Part shown: positions 1 through 6,874 of the stretch, in pieces
How positions within the stretch are numbered: the stretch's first letter is position 1
Layout: each line of letters starts with the position of its first letter
NCBI GenBank assembly: GCA_963205525.1
Contig: CAUJJP010000063.1
Coordinates: forward strand, 1-9,089
Reading direction: 5' to 3'
Source of the DNA: Pseudomonadota bacterium
GTDB lineage: Bacteria; Pseudomonadota; Gammaproteobacteria; Burkholderiales; Burkholderiaceae
Length of the DNA stretch: 9,089 nt
Program-made: the position numbers and the translations under genes
Notes under the pieces: generated by a model
Databases searched by the model: none
The model's input: only the letters and a program-made list of their open reading frames with translations
What the model was told of the DNA's origin: nothing

Positions 1-201
1 TTCCTGTGCCTGTTCGCCTCCGGCGGGCACGACCTGCGCGCCCTGCTGCGCGGCGGCGCCGACGACGCCCAGATCAGCGCCGCCATCGCCGCCATCTGGC
101 GCAGCCGCGACGACCGCTATTCCGAACTGCGCAGCCAGTACCTGGCCCACGGCGAGCCCCCCCCCGACCGCCGCATAGAAATGCACTACATAGGGGGGTG
201 A
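1..201 (+). CDS. moaA: GTP 3',8-cyclase MoaA, C-terminal 66 residues (5' end outside window)
   Basis: MoaA is a cytoplasmic radical-SAM enzyme. It converts GTP to 3',8-cyclo-7,8-dihydro-GTP, the first step of molybdenum cofactor synthesis. Only the C-terminal part is present, read in frame 1 from the first base to a TGA at 199-201. It shows the family's C-terminal pattern: a [11 protein letters not shown] segment, a DRYSELR segment, and the ending IEMHYIGG. The terminal Gly-Gly is a known functional signature of MoaA, whose tail reaches the active site. The radical-SAM CxxxCxxC cluster and the second iron-sulfur site lie upstream, outside the window. A run of nine C (157-165) encodes three prolines just before the tail, but the frame stays intact. 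The gene converges on the RND pump gene, and repeats start at the base after its stop codon. Confidence 0.9.
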   Translation, partial: FLCLFASGGHDLRALLRGGADDAQISAAIAAIWRSRDDRYSELRSQYLAHGEPPPDRRIEMHYIGG

Positions 202-276
202 GGCTGGACGTGAAACCGTCCCTGCGGACGGTTTCTCGCCTGCCGAACCGGTCGAGCTCTGCGAGACCGTGGAGGA
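202..276. repeat. 75-bp tandem hairpin repeat, copy 1
   Basis: First of two directly adjacent 75-bp units, both starting GGCTGGACGTGAA and ending GTGGAGGA. It begins at the base after the moaA stop. Hairpin A is a perfect 10-bp stem (212-221 with 226-235) closed by the tetraloop CTGC. Hairpin B is a 5-bp stem (249-253 with 265-269) around an 11-nt loop containing the palindrome GAGCTC. The copies differ at 14 of 75 positions. Ten of those differences form five compensatory pairs within the stems, so structure rather than stem sequence appears to be conserved. No T-tract follows the hairpins, so a classical intrinsic terminator is not evident. The position between convergent genes would still suit a bidirectional transcription barrier. 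I do not recognise the repeat family. Confidence 0.85.
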
Positions 277-351
277 GGCTGGACGTGAACGAGTCCCTGC
301 GGACTCGTGAACGCCTGCCGAACCGCCCGAGCTCCGCGAGGGCGTGGAGGA
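277..351. repeat. 75-bp tandem hairpin repeat, copy 2
   Basis: Second unit, directly following copy 1 and 61/75 identical to it by eye. Hairpin A here is an 8-bp stem (289-296 with 301-308) with the same CTGC loop. Three of its base pairs differ from copy 1 on both sides, and pairing is kept each time. Hairpin B pairs 324-328 with 340-344 around a nearly unchanged 11-nt loop, and two of its pairs differ by compensatory change. The 3' arm of hairpin B can alternatively pair with the flank: 340-345 with 351-356, a 6-bp stem with a 5-nt loop. That alternative lies immediately after the stop of the pump gene on the minus strand. The unit ends 7 bp before that stop codon, so the two copies nearly fill the intergenic space. 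Confidence 0.85.
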
Positions 352-358
352 CGCCCCC

Positions 359-3300
359 TCAAGCCCCCTGCGCCGCCCCCTCCTCCGGCGTCGTGATCTC
401 GCCCGGGATCGCCTGGCGCGCCAGCAGCGAGTAGACCGCCGGCACCACGAACAGGGTCAGCAGGGTGCCTACGCTCATGCCGCCGACGATGACCCAGCCG
501 ATCTGCTGGCGGCTTTCGGCGCCGGCGCCGGTGGCCAGGGCCAGCGGCAGCGCGCCCAGCACCATGGCGCCGGTCGTCATCAGGATGGGCCGCAGCCGCA
601 TGCCGGCGGCCTGCACCACCGCCTCGGTCAGCGCCAGGCCCTGCTGGCGCAGCTGGTTGCTGAACTCGACGATCAGGATGCCGTGCTTGGAGATCAGGCC
701 GATGAGGGTGATGAGGCCGATCTGCGAGTACACGTTGAGCGTGCCGCCGGTGAGCCGCATCGCCGCCAGCGCTCCCAGCATGGACAGCGGCACCGCGAGC
801 AGGATGGTGAAGGGGTCGATGAAGCTCTCGAACTGCGCCGACAGCACCAGGTAGATGAACAGCAGCGCGAGCACGAACACCAGCCCCAGCGATCCCGAGG
901 AATCGCGGAACTCGCGGCTGACGCCGTTGAGTTCGGTCGCGTAGCCCGAGGGCAGCAACCGGGCCGCCAGCTCGTCCATGTAGACCAGGGCGTCGCCGAG
1001 CGCGTAGTCAGGCGTCAGGCTGGCGCTGATGGTCACCGAGCGCCGCTGGTTGAAGTGGTTGAGTTCGCGCGGGCTGACCGATTCGCGCACCGTCACCAGC
1101 TGCGACAGCGGCACCATGGCGTCACCGCGACCGCGCACGAACAGGCGCTCGATGTCCTGCGGCCGCGTGCGCTCGCGCGCGTCGGTCTGCACCAGGACGT
1201 CGAACTGGTCGGCGTCGCGCTTGTAGCGGGTGACGACGCGCCCACCCAGCATGGTCTCGACGGTGCGCGCCACCGCGTCCACCGAGACCCCGAGGTCGGC
1301 CGCGCGTGCGCGGTCCACGTCCATGAAGATCTCGGGCTTGTTGAGCTGCAGGTCGATGTCGGGCTGCAGGATGCCGGGATTCTTGCGCATTTCCGCGAGC
1401 ATGCGCTGCGCGTTCTCGGCCATGTTCTCGTAGCTGTCGTTGGCCACCAGCACCACCGTCACCGGCACCGCGCTGAAGCGCTGGCCCAGGCTGGGCGGGG
1501 TGGAGGGGAACACGCTCACCCCGGGCAGGGCGCGCAGCTCGGGCATCAGCTTCTGCGCCAGCTGCTGGGTGCTTGTCGTGCGCTCGGACCAGTCCACCGT
1601 GCGCAGCATGCCGAAGGCGCTGGACACGCCTCCCCAGCCGACGAAGCTGAAGCGCTGATCGAACTCCGGGTAGCGACTCGTGATGTCCTCGATCGCATCC
1701 AGATAGCGCGCCGTGTAATCCAGCGTCGCACCGTCCGGCGCGCGCAGCGGCAGGGCGATGATGCCGCGGTCCTCGTAGGGTGCGAGCTCGCTCTTGGCGT
1801 GCGTGAACAGCCACCAGCTGCCACCGGCCGCCGCCAGCATGAGGCCGACGCCTATCCAGCGTGCGCCCAGCGAAGCGCGCAGCACGCGCTCGTAGGCGCC
1901 GCTCAGGGCGACCAACACACGCTCCATGCCGCGGTCGAAGGCGCCCGGGCTCGGGTTGTGACGCAGCAGCTTGCTGCACATCATGGGCGTGAGCGTGAGG
2001 GCGACGAAGCCCGATACCAGCACGGCGCCGGCCAGGGTGAGCGCGAACTCGCTGAACAGGCGCCCGGTGCGCCCGGGCGTGAAGGCCAGCGGCGCGAACA
2101 CCGCAGCCAGGGTGAGCGTCATCGCCACCACCGCAAAGCTGATCTCGCGGATGCCGCGCAGCGCGGCCTGGAACGGGGTCTGCCCTTCCTCGATGTGGCG
2201 GTAGATGTTCTCCAGCACGACGATGGCGTCGTCGACCACGAGTCCGATCGCGAGCACCAGGGCGAGCAGGGTCAGGGTGTTGATCGTGAAGCCGAAGGCA
2301 GCGATGAGGGCGAAGGCGCCGACCAGGCTGACCGGGATCGTGACCAGCGGGATGATGGACGCGCGCAGGGTGCGCAGGAAGACGAACACCACCAGCGCCA
2401 CCAGCACCACCGCCTCGGCCACGGTGCGGTAGACGGCCTTGATCGAGCGGTCGATGAACACCGACTGGTCGTTGGCCATCACCACCGTCACCGACGCCGG
2501 CAGCTCGCGCTGGATCTGCGGCAGCACCTTGCGCACGCCTTCGGACACCTCCAGCGGATTCGCGGTGGCGTTGCGGATGATGCCGGTGCTCATCGAGGGC
2601 ACGCCGTTCAGCCGCACGCGCGAGCGCAGGTTGGCCGGTTCCTCGGCGACGCGGGCGACGTCGCGCAGCCGCACCGTGTAGCCGTTGACGCTGCGCAGCG
2701 CCACCTGCTCGAACTGCGGCACGGTGTTGAGGTCGGTGCGCGCGGTGACGCTGAACTCGCGCAGCTCGCTCTCGATGCGGCCCGCCGGCACTTCCAGGTT
2801 CTGGCGCCGCAGCGCGTCCTCCACGTCCTGCACCGTGAGCCGGTAGGCAGCCAGGCGATCGGGGTCGACCCAGATCCGCATCGCGCGCTGGCGGGCGCCG
2901 CCGACCTGCACGTCGGCCACCCCGGGCACGGTCTGCAGCCGCGGCTTGACGACGCGGTTGATGATGTCGGTCAGGTCCAGCGGGTCTATGGTCTCGCTCA
3001 CGTAGGCGAGCCAGATCACCGGCGTGGCGTCGGCCTCGACCTTGGCGATCACGGGCTCGTCGGCCGCATCCGGCAGCCGCCCGCGCACGCGCGAGACGCG
3101 GTCGCGCACTTCGGCGGCGGCGGTGTCCGGATCCTTGCTGAGCTTGAAGCGCACCGTGATCTGGCTGCGCTCGGTGCGCGAGATCGAGGTCAGGATGTCG
3201 ACCCCGTCGATGCCGGCGATCGAGTCCTCCAGCGGCTTGGTCACCTGAGACTCGATGACCTCGGCCGACGCCCCCTGCAGCGAGGTCGAGACGTTCACCA

Positions 3301-3430
3301 GCGGCTCGTCGATGCGCGGGTACTCGCGCACCGTGAGCTGCTGGAAGGCCACCAGACCGACCAGCAGCACCAGCAGCGACATCACGCTGGCCAGCACCGG
3401 GCGGCGCACCGAGGTTTCAGAGAGCTTCAT
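359..3430 (-). CDS. RND multidrug efflux permease (HAE-1/AcrB-like)
   Basis: Inner-membrane proton antiporter subunit of a tripartite efflux pump, which takes substrates from the periplasm or outer leaflet and passes them to an outer-membrane channel. The ATG at 3428-3430 gives 1023 residues, normal for the family. An in-frame upstream extension has no family resemblance and runs back into the adaptor gene. The start matches RND pumps: a short cytoplasmic end followed by TM1 (about residues 12-30). A large periplasmic loop follows (about 31-335), then TM2-TM6 with the signature GLVVDDAIVVLENI around 396-409. Asp400 and Asp401 there correspond to the AcrB proton-relay pair. The second half repeats this plan, and Lys915 in GLISKHGILIVEF matches the AcrB TM10 lysine. 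The proton-relay residues are thus all present and the pump looks functional. The start lies 19 nt after the adaptor stop, so the two are co-transcribed. Substrates cannot be told from sequence; the divalent-cation (CzcA) subfamily is unlikely. Confidence 0.93.
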   Translation of the reverse strand: MKLSETSVRRPVLASVMSLLVLLVGLVAFQQLTVREYPRIDEPLVNVSTSLQGASAEVIESQVTKPLEDSIAGIDGVDILTSISRTERSQITVRFKLSKDPDTAAAEVRDRVSRVRGRLPDAADEPVIAKVEADATPVIWLAYVSETIDPLDLTDIINRVVKPRLQTVPGVADVQVGGARQRAMRIWVDPDRLAAYRLTVQDVEDALRRQNLEVPAGRIESELREFSVTARTDLNTVPQFEQVALRSVNGYTVRLRDVARVAEEPANLRSRVRLNGVPSMSTGIIRNATANPLEVSEGVRKVLPQIQRELPASVTVVMANDQSVFIDRSIKAVYRTVAEAVVLVALVVFVFLRTLRASIIPLVTIPVSLVGAFALIAAFGFTINTLTLLALVLAIGLVVDDAIVVLENIYRHIEEGQTPFQAALRGIREISFAVVAMTLTLAAVFAPLAFTPGRTGRLFSEFALTLAGAVLVSGFVALTLTPMMCSKLLRHNPSPGAFDRGMERVLVALSGAYERVLRASLGARWIGVGLMLAAAGGSWWLFTHAKSELAPYEDRGIIALPLRAPDGATLDYTARYLDAIEDITSRYPEFDQRFSFVGWGGVSSAFGMLRTVDWSERTTSTQQLAQKLMPELRALPGVSVFPSTPPSLGQRFSAVPVTVVLVANDSYENMAENAQRMLAEMRKNPGILQPDIDLQLNKPEIFMDVDRARAADLGVSVDAVARTVETMLGGRVVTRYKRDADQFDVLVQTDARERTRPQDIERLFVRGRGDAMVPLSQLVTVRESVSPRELNHFNQRRSVTISASLTPDYALGDALVYMDELAARLLPSGYATELNGVSREFRDSSGSLGLVFVLALLFIYLVLSAQFESFIDPFTILLAVPLSMLGALAAMRLTGGTLNVYSQIGLITLIGLISKHGILIVEFSNQLRQQGLALTEAVVQAAGMRLRPILMTTGAMVLGALPLALATGAGAESRQQIGWVIVGGMSVGTLLTLFVVPAVYSLLARQAIPGEITTPEEGAAQGA

Positions 3431-3449
3431 CGCCTGGGCCCTGCACCGT

Positions 3450-4694
3450 TCAGGGCGCGGGACGGCTGCCGCTGGCCGCGCGCGCCGCAGCGCCTGCGGC
3501 ACCCGACGCGCTGGAACCAGGCGCGCCGTCCCCGGACGCGCTGCCCCCGGGCGCGCTGGCACCGGGGCCGGCGGCCGAAGCCGCGGCGCCGATCTCGACG
3601 ATGCGCACCGGCTGGCGGTCGCCGCGCAGCAGCCTGTCCTGGCCGGCGGTCACCACCCGGTCGCCGGCCGCCACGCCGGAGAGGATCTCCACCTTGCCGG
3701 CGATGCGTATGCCCAGCTGCGCCTGCAGCCGCTCGGCCACCGGCCCCTGGCCGCCATCCACCACGCGCAGCAGGTACTGCTTGCCGCCCTCGGGCACCAG
3801 CGCTTCCTCGGGCGCGACGAGCGCCCGCTCGCGCACCCCGAACACGGTGCGCGTGCGCGCGAACATGCCCGGCTTGAGCAGGCCGTTGCGGTTGTCCAGC
3901 CGGGCGCGCAGCAGCAGGCTGCGGCCGTCGGTGTCCACCCGCGCCTCCAGCGCCTCGACCCGGCCTTCGAAGCTGCGCCCCGGCAAGGCGTCGAAGGAGA
4001 CGCTGACCGGCAACCCGCGCTGCGCCTGCGCGGTGTAGCGCTCGGGCAGGCGGAAGTCGACCCAGACCTGGCTCGCGTCGACCACGCTCACGATGTCGGC
4101 GCCGTCCTTCACGTAGTCGCCGACGTTGACGAGCCGGATCCCGGCCTGGCCGTCGAACGGCGCCAGGATGCGCATGCGTGCCAGCTGGGCCTGCGCCAGC
4201 GCCACCTGGGCCTGCGCCACCTCCAGCGCCGACGCGCTCTGGTCGACTGCGTTCTGGGTCACGAAGCCCTGGCCGACGAGCTCACGGTTGCGCTCGAGCT
4301 GGGTGCGCGCGATGCCGGCCTGCGCCTGCGCCTGCTGCAGCTGGGCGCGCTGCAGGCTGTCGTCTAGCTGCAGCATGAGCTGGCCGCGCCTGACCTGGCG
4401 GCCATCCGAGAATCCCAGCGCCGCGACGCGGCCGCTGGCCTCGGGCCGCAGCATCACGGCCTGGTGCGACTGCACCGAGCCCACCGCCTCGGCGGCGTCG
4501 ACCAGGCGCATCACCTGGATGCGGCCGACTTCGACCGCGGTGGCGCCACCGGGACCGCCCGGGCCCGACTTCAGCGCCACGGCCGTGCCGGCTGGCTGCG
4601 GCCCGGCGGCCGGCCTTTGCTGCACCCACCACGCCAGCACGCCGGCACCGAGCAGCGCGACCAGGGCGATCTCGGCCGTCAGTTTCTTGTTCAT
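3450..4694 (-). CDS. RND efflux periplasmic adaptor (membrane fusion protein, HlyD/AcrA type)
   Basis: Adaptor joining the RND permease to an outer-membrane channel. It has 414 residues from the ATG at 4692-4694, preceded by AGGA seven bases upstream. A TTG one codon earlier is open but worse spaced. Residues 7-24 form one hydrophobic segment with no lipobox cysteine, so the protein is probably anchored by an uncleaved N-terminal helix. Domains in order: first lipoyl half (about 78-111, with ASGRVAALGFSDGRQV), an Ala/Gln-rich coiled-coil hairpin (about 112-172), second lipoyl half (about 173-205, with ILAPFDGQAGIRLVNVGDYV), beta-barrel (about 208-285), and membrane-proximal domain to about 366. 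The last 47 residues are a Gly/Ala/Ser/Pro low-complexity tail beyond the usual adaptor fold. First gene of the pump operon; no TetR-type regulator is adjacent. Confidence 0.92.
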   Translation of the reverse strand: MNKKLTAEIALVALLGAGVLAWWVQQRPAAGPQPAGTAVALKSGPGGPGGATAVEVGRIQVMRLVDAAEAVGSVQSHQAVMLRPEASGRVAALGFSDGRQVRRGQLMLQLDDSLQRAQLQQAQAQAGIARTQLERNRELVGQGFVTQNAVDQSASALEVAQAQVALAQAQLARMRILAPFDGQAGIRLVNVGDYVKDGADIVSVVDASQVWVDFRLPERYTAQAQRGLPVSVSFDALPGRSFEGRVEALEARVDTDGRSLLLRARLDNRNGLLKPGMFARTRTVFGVRERALVAPEEALVPEGGKQYLLRVVDGGQGPVAERLQAQLGIRIAGKVEILSGVAAGDRVVTAGQDRLLRGDRQPVRIVEIGAAASAAGPGASAPGGSASGDGAPGSSASGAAGAAARAASGSRPAP

Positions 4695-4718
4695 CAACCG
4701 ATCCTGGGGGAATCGCGC

Positions 4719-4724
4719 ACTGTA
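4719..4724 (-). promoter_or_regulatory. possible -10 element for the efflux operon
   Basis: On the minus strand the 122-bp gap between rnhA and the adaptor gene contains TACAGT (four of six matches to TATAAT), 24 nt before the adaptor ATG. I see no convincing -35 hexamer at 16-18 bp. The element is plausible mainly because it stands out in very GC-rich surroundings and sits at a suitable distance from the start. The same gap holds a short hairpin (4775-4779 with 4784-4788), without a T-tract, and a direct repeat of GCAGCCGG (4760-4767 and 4793-4800). No regulator-binding palindrome was recognised. Confidence 0.25.
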
Positions 4725-4816
4725 ACTGCTTGCGCCAGGGCCTGCCGGCGGTCGGGCTTGCAGCCGGACGGCAACCGGCCTTCGCCGGGGCCGCAGCCGG
4801 GACCATGGGGTGGGCT

Positions 4817-5245
4817 TCAGCGCGCCGAATCGACGCCGCGGTTGGCGAGCTGGTCGGCGCGCTCGTTGCCCGGGTCACCGGCGTGGCCCTTGACCCAGCG
4901 CCACTCGACCTGGTGCTGCTGGCGCAGCGCGTCCAGGCGCTGCCACAGGTCCTGGTTCTTCACCGGCTTGCGGTCGGCCGTCAACCAGCCCTTGGCCTTC
5001 CAGCCGTGGATCCAGCTCGTGATGCCGTTCTTCACGTAGGCACTGTCGGTGTGCAGGCGCACTTGGCTGGGCTGCTTGAGCGCCAGCAAGGCCTCGATCA
5101 CCGCCAGCAGTTCCATGCGGTTGTTGGTGGTCAGGGCCTCGCCGCCCCACAGCTCGCGCTCGTGCGTTCCCGATTTCAGCCACGCACCCCAGCCGCCGGG
5201 GCCCGGGTTGCCCTTGCAGGCGCCATCCGTCCAGATCTCGATCAT
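4817..5245 (-). CDS. rnhA: Ribonuclease HI
   Basis: Cytoplasmic endonuclease that cuts the RNA strand of RNA-DNA hybrids, removing R-loops and primers. The ATG at 5243-5245 gives 142 residues starting [20 protein letters not shown], the canonical RNase HI N-terminus (E. coli has about 155 residues). All catalytic residues are present: Asp7, Glu45 (in [13 protein letters not shown]), Asp67 (in [11 protein letters not shown]), His121 (in [14 protein letters not shown]) and Asp131. The basic substrate-binding segment is present around 80-96 ([17 protein letters not shown]). The frame is open upstream, but that extension lies inside the methyltransferase gene and has no family similarity. It starts 17 nt after the methyltransferase stop with only a weak GAG as ribosome site, so it is likely co-transcribed. 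In many relatives dnaQ lies next to rnhA; here the next gene is the efflux adaptor. Confidence 0.96.
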   Translation of the reverse strand: MIEIWTDGACKGNPGPGGWGAWLKSGTHERELWGGEALTTNNRMELLAVIEALLALKQPSQVRLHTDSAYVKNGITSWIHGWKAKGWLTADRKPVKNQDLWQRLDALRQQHQVEWRWVKGHAGDPGNERADQLANRGVDSAR

Positions 5246-5262
5246 CGCTTTCTCAACAGGGT

Positions 5263-6105
5263 TCAGGATTCGCTCATCTCGCTGGCCGGCACCGGCAGGC
5301 GCTGCGCCACCGGCCGCGCGCTGGCCGTGGCCAGCCGTCGATCGCGTCGCGCCAGCCCCACCAGGCGCATGCCGCGCACACGCTTGACCGCCTGCAGGTA
5401 GTAGACCGCGCCCAGCAGCGGCCACCAGCGCTCGCCGGCACGGTCCATCCAGGCCCAGCGGCGCAGCCAGTGCTCGGTGCGCAGCGGCGGTCGCCAGCCG
5501 CCGAAGCGGCCGATCTCGACCTCGAAGCCGAGCAGGCGCAGCCAGTCACGCAGCCGGCCCTGGCCGATGAACTCGCCGGCGCGCGGCAGGAAGGGATCCG
5601 GCGTCTCGCGCCGCCAGGCCAGTTGCTGGCGCAGCCGCCACAGGCTGATCGGGTTGAAGCCGGTGATGAGCAGCCGGCCCTCGGGCATCAGCACGCGCTC
5701 GACTTCGCGCAGCGTGAGATGGGGGTCGCGCGCCAGCTCCAGGCTGTGCGGCATGACGACGAGGTCCAGGCTGGCCGCCGCAAAAGGCAGGCTGTCGAAC
5801 TCGCTGCGCAGATGCACGCGCTTGCCGTCGAGCTGGGTGGTGCTGATGTCCGCGCGCGGCGGCGGCGAGGGCAGCGGCTCGGGGTCGAGCAGCACGTCGC
5901 TGGCCACCCAGCGGTGCGGCATGCGGTTGGCGCGCAGGCCGTCGAGCTCGGGCAGGCCGAGCTGCAGGGCGTGAAAGCCGAAGGCGTCGGCCACGCCGTG
6001 ATCCAGCCGGTCCTGCTCCCAGGCCAGCAGGTAGCGCCCGCGCGCGGACTGCAGCCACGCGGCCAACTCTACAATCCGCGCTTCGCGCGCCAACAACTGC
6101 GACAT
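5263..6105 (-). CDS. YafS-like class I SAM-dependent methyltransferase family protein
   Basis: Predicted methyltransferase of the family encoded between gloB and rnhA in many proteobacteria (E. coli yafS); substrate unknown. The ATG at 6103-6105 gives 280 residues. A TTG start 33 nt upstream would overlap gloB and is less likely. The N-terminus has the segment [16 protein letters not shown]. Motif I, normally a Gly-rich loop, appears only in degenerate form as [14 protein letters not shown] (about 42-55), as is usual in this family. Later motifs are clear: [20 protein letters not shown] (about 105-124), a [20 protein letters not shown] segment (about 127-146), and [12 protein letters not shown] (about 149-160). 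A Pro-rich stretch at about 75-84 looks like a linker. The C-terminal part (about 230-280) is basic. The gene is divergent to gloB and 17 nt upstream of rnhA. Confidence 0.85.
   Translation of the reverse strand: MSQLLAREARIVELAAWLQSARGRYLLAWEQDRLDHGVADAFGFHALQLGLPELDGLRANRMPHRWVASDVLLDPEPLPSPPPRADISTTQLDGKRVHLRSEFDSLPFAAASLDLVVMPHSLELARDPHLTLREVERVLMPEGRLLITGFNPISLWRLRQQLAWRRETPDPFLPRAGEFIGQGRLRDWLRLLGFEVEIGRFGGWRPPLRTEHWLRRWAWMDRAGERWWPLLGAVYYLQAVKRVRGMRLVGLARRDRRLATASARPVAQRLPVPASEMSES
6070..6075 (+). promoter_or_regulatory. likely -10 element for gloB-mltD
   Basis: TACAAT matches the sigma-70 -10 consensus at five of six positions in very GC-rich DNA and ends 28 nt before the gloB ATG. 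The predicted transcript start near 6082 gives a leader of about 22 nt. No good TTGACA-like hexamer lies 16-18 bp upstream; the nearest partial match, CGGACT (6045-6050), is 19 bp away. A small GC hairpin (6077-6081 with 6085-6089) overlaps the predicted start. No Shine-Dalgarno sequence is visible before gloB. The element lies within the first codons of the divergent methyltransferase gene. Confidence 0.5.
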
Positions 6106-6874
6106 GCCCCTGGTTCCGCTGCCTGCGTTCACCGACAACTACATCTGGATGCTGCACGACGGCCGTGCCGCGGTGGTGGTCGACCCCGGCGACGCCGCAC
6201 CGGTGGCGCAGGCGCTGCGGGCCGATGCGCTCGAACTCGTGGGCATTCTAGTAACCCACCACCATCCGGATCACGTCGGCGGCGTCGACGCGCTGCGTCC
6301 CCTGCTGCGCGGGCCGGTCTGGGGGCCGGCCGGCGAAGCCACCCCCGAGCCGCGCATCGCGGTCGTCGACGGCGACACCGTGCAGGTACTGGGGCGCAGC
6401 TTCGAGGTGATGGCGGTCCCCGGCCACACCGCGGGCCACATTGCCTTCGCCGAGCGTGGCGCCGCCGCGCAGCCGCTGCTGTTCTGTGGCGACACCTTGT
6501 TCAGCGCCGGCTGCGGGCGCATGTTCGAAGGCACGCCGGCCCAGTTCCACGCTTCGCTGCAGCGGCTGGCCGCCCTGCCCGCCGACACCCAGGTCTGCTG
6601 CAGCCACGAATACACCCTGTCCAATCTGCGCTTTGCCGCCGCGGTGGAGCCCGACAACGACGCGCGCCAGCAGCACCAGTCCTGGTGCGAGGCGCAGCGC
6701 GCCGCCGGCCGGCCGACGCTGCCGGCGCGGCTGGGCAGCGAGCTGGCGATCAACCCCTTCCTGCGCTGCGCCGAGCCCGGCGTCGTCGCGGCGGCACGCG
6801 CACGAGGGGCGGCCGACGACAGCGGGCCCGAGGTCTTTGGCGCGCTGCGGCGCTGGAAGGATGGCTTCCGATGA
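6104..6874 (+). CDS. gloB: Hydroxyacylglutathione hydrolase (glyoxalase II)
   Basis: Cytoplasmic metallo-beta-lactamase-fold enzyme that hydrolyses S-D-lactoylglutathione to D-lactate and glutathione, completing methylglyoxal detoxification after GloA. It has 256 residues (E. coli GloB 251). The start [15 protein letters not shown] matches the family and fixes the ATG. All binuclear metal ligands are present: His52, His54, Asp56 and His57 in THHHPDHVGG, His108 in VPGHTAGH, Asp130 in FCGDTLFSAGCGRMFEG, and His168 in CSHEYTLSN. The C-terminal substrate-binding region carries INPFLRC (about 216-222) and ends ALRRWKDGFR, as is typical. Its start codon overlaps that of the divergent methyltransferase by two bases, and its stop overlaps the mltD start in ATGA, so gloB and mltD are very likely translationally coupled. 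Confidence 0.96.
   Translation: MPLVPLPAFTDNYIWMLHDGRAAVVVDPGDAAPVAQALRADALELVGILVTHHHPDHVGGVDALRPLLRGPVWGPAGEATPEPRIAVVDGDTVQVLGRSFEVMAVPGHTAGHIAFAERGAAAQPLLFCGDTLFSAGCGRMFEGTPAQFHASLQRLAALPADTQVCCSHEYTLSNLRFAAAVEPDNDARQQHQSWCEAQRAAGRPTLPARLGSELAINPFLRCAEPGVVAAARARGAADDSGPEVFGALRRWKDGFR

Noticed and set aside
202..351. CRISPR array interpretation of the tandem repeats
   Set aside because: The units are directly adjacent with no spacers, there are only two, and the variation is compensatory within stems. No cas genes are present.
3431..3562. 44-residue N-terminal extension of the RND permease
   Set aside because: It overlaps the adaptor coding region, is low-complexity Pro/Arg/Ala, and the family start with TM1 fits the ATG at 3430.
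344..3877. Very long plus-strand open frame (1177 codons) opposite the efflux genes
   Set aside because: It is antisense to two clear RND genes, with His/Arg/Gln-rich composition typical of high-GC shadow frames and no recognisable domain.
6248..6277. Possible frame disruption in gloB around the repeated His codons
   Set aside because: The run is the normal THxHxDH metal-binding motif and the frame is intact to the stop.
5470..6870. In-frame N-terminal extension of the mltD frame reaching back across gloB and the methyltransferase
   Set aside because: The ATG at 6871 with a strong ribosome site and a lipoprotein signal fixes the start. The upstream part is the shadow of gloB and the methyltransferase.
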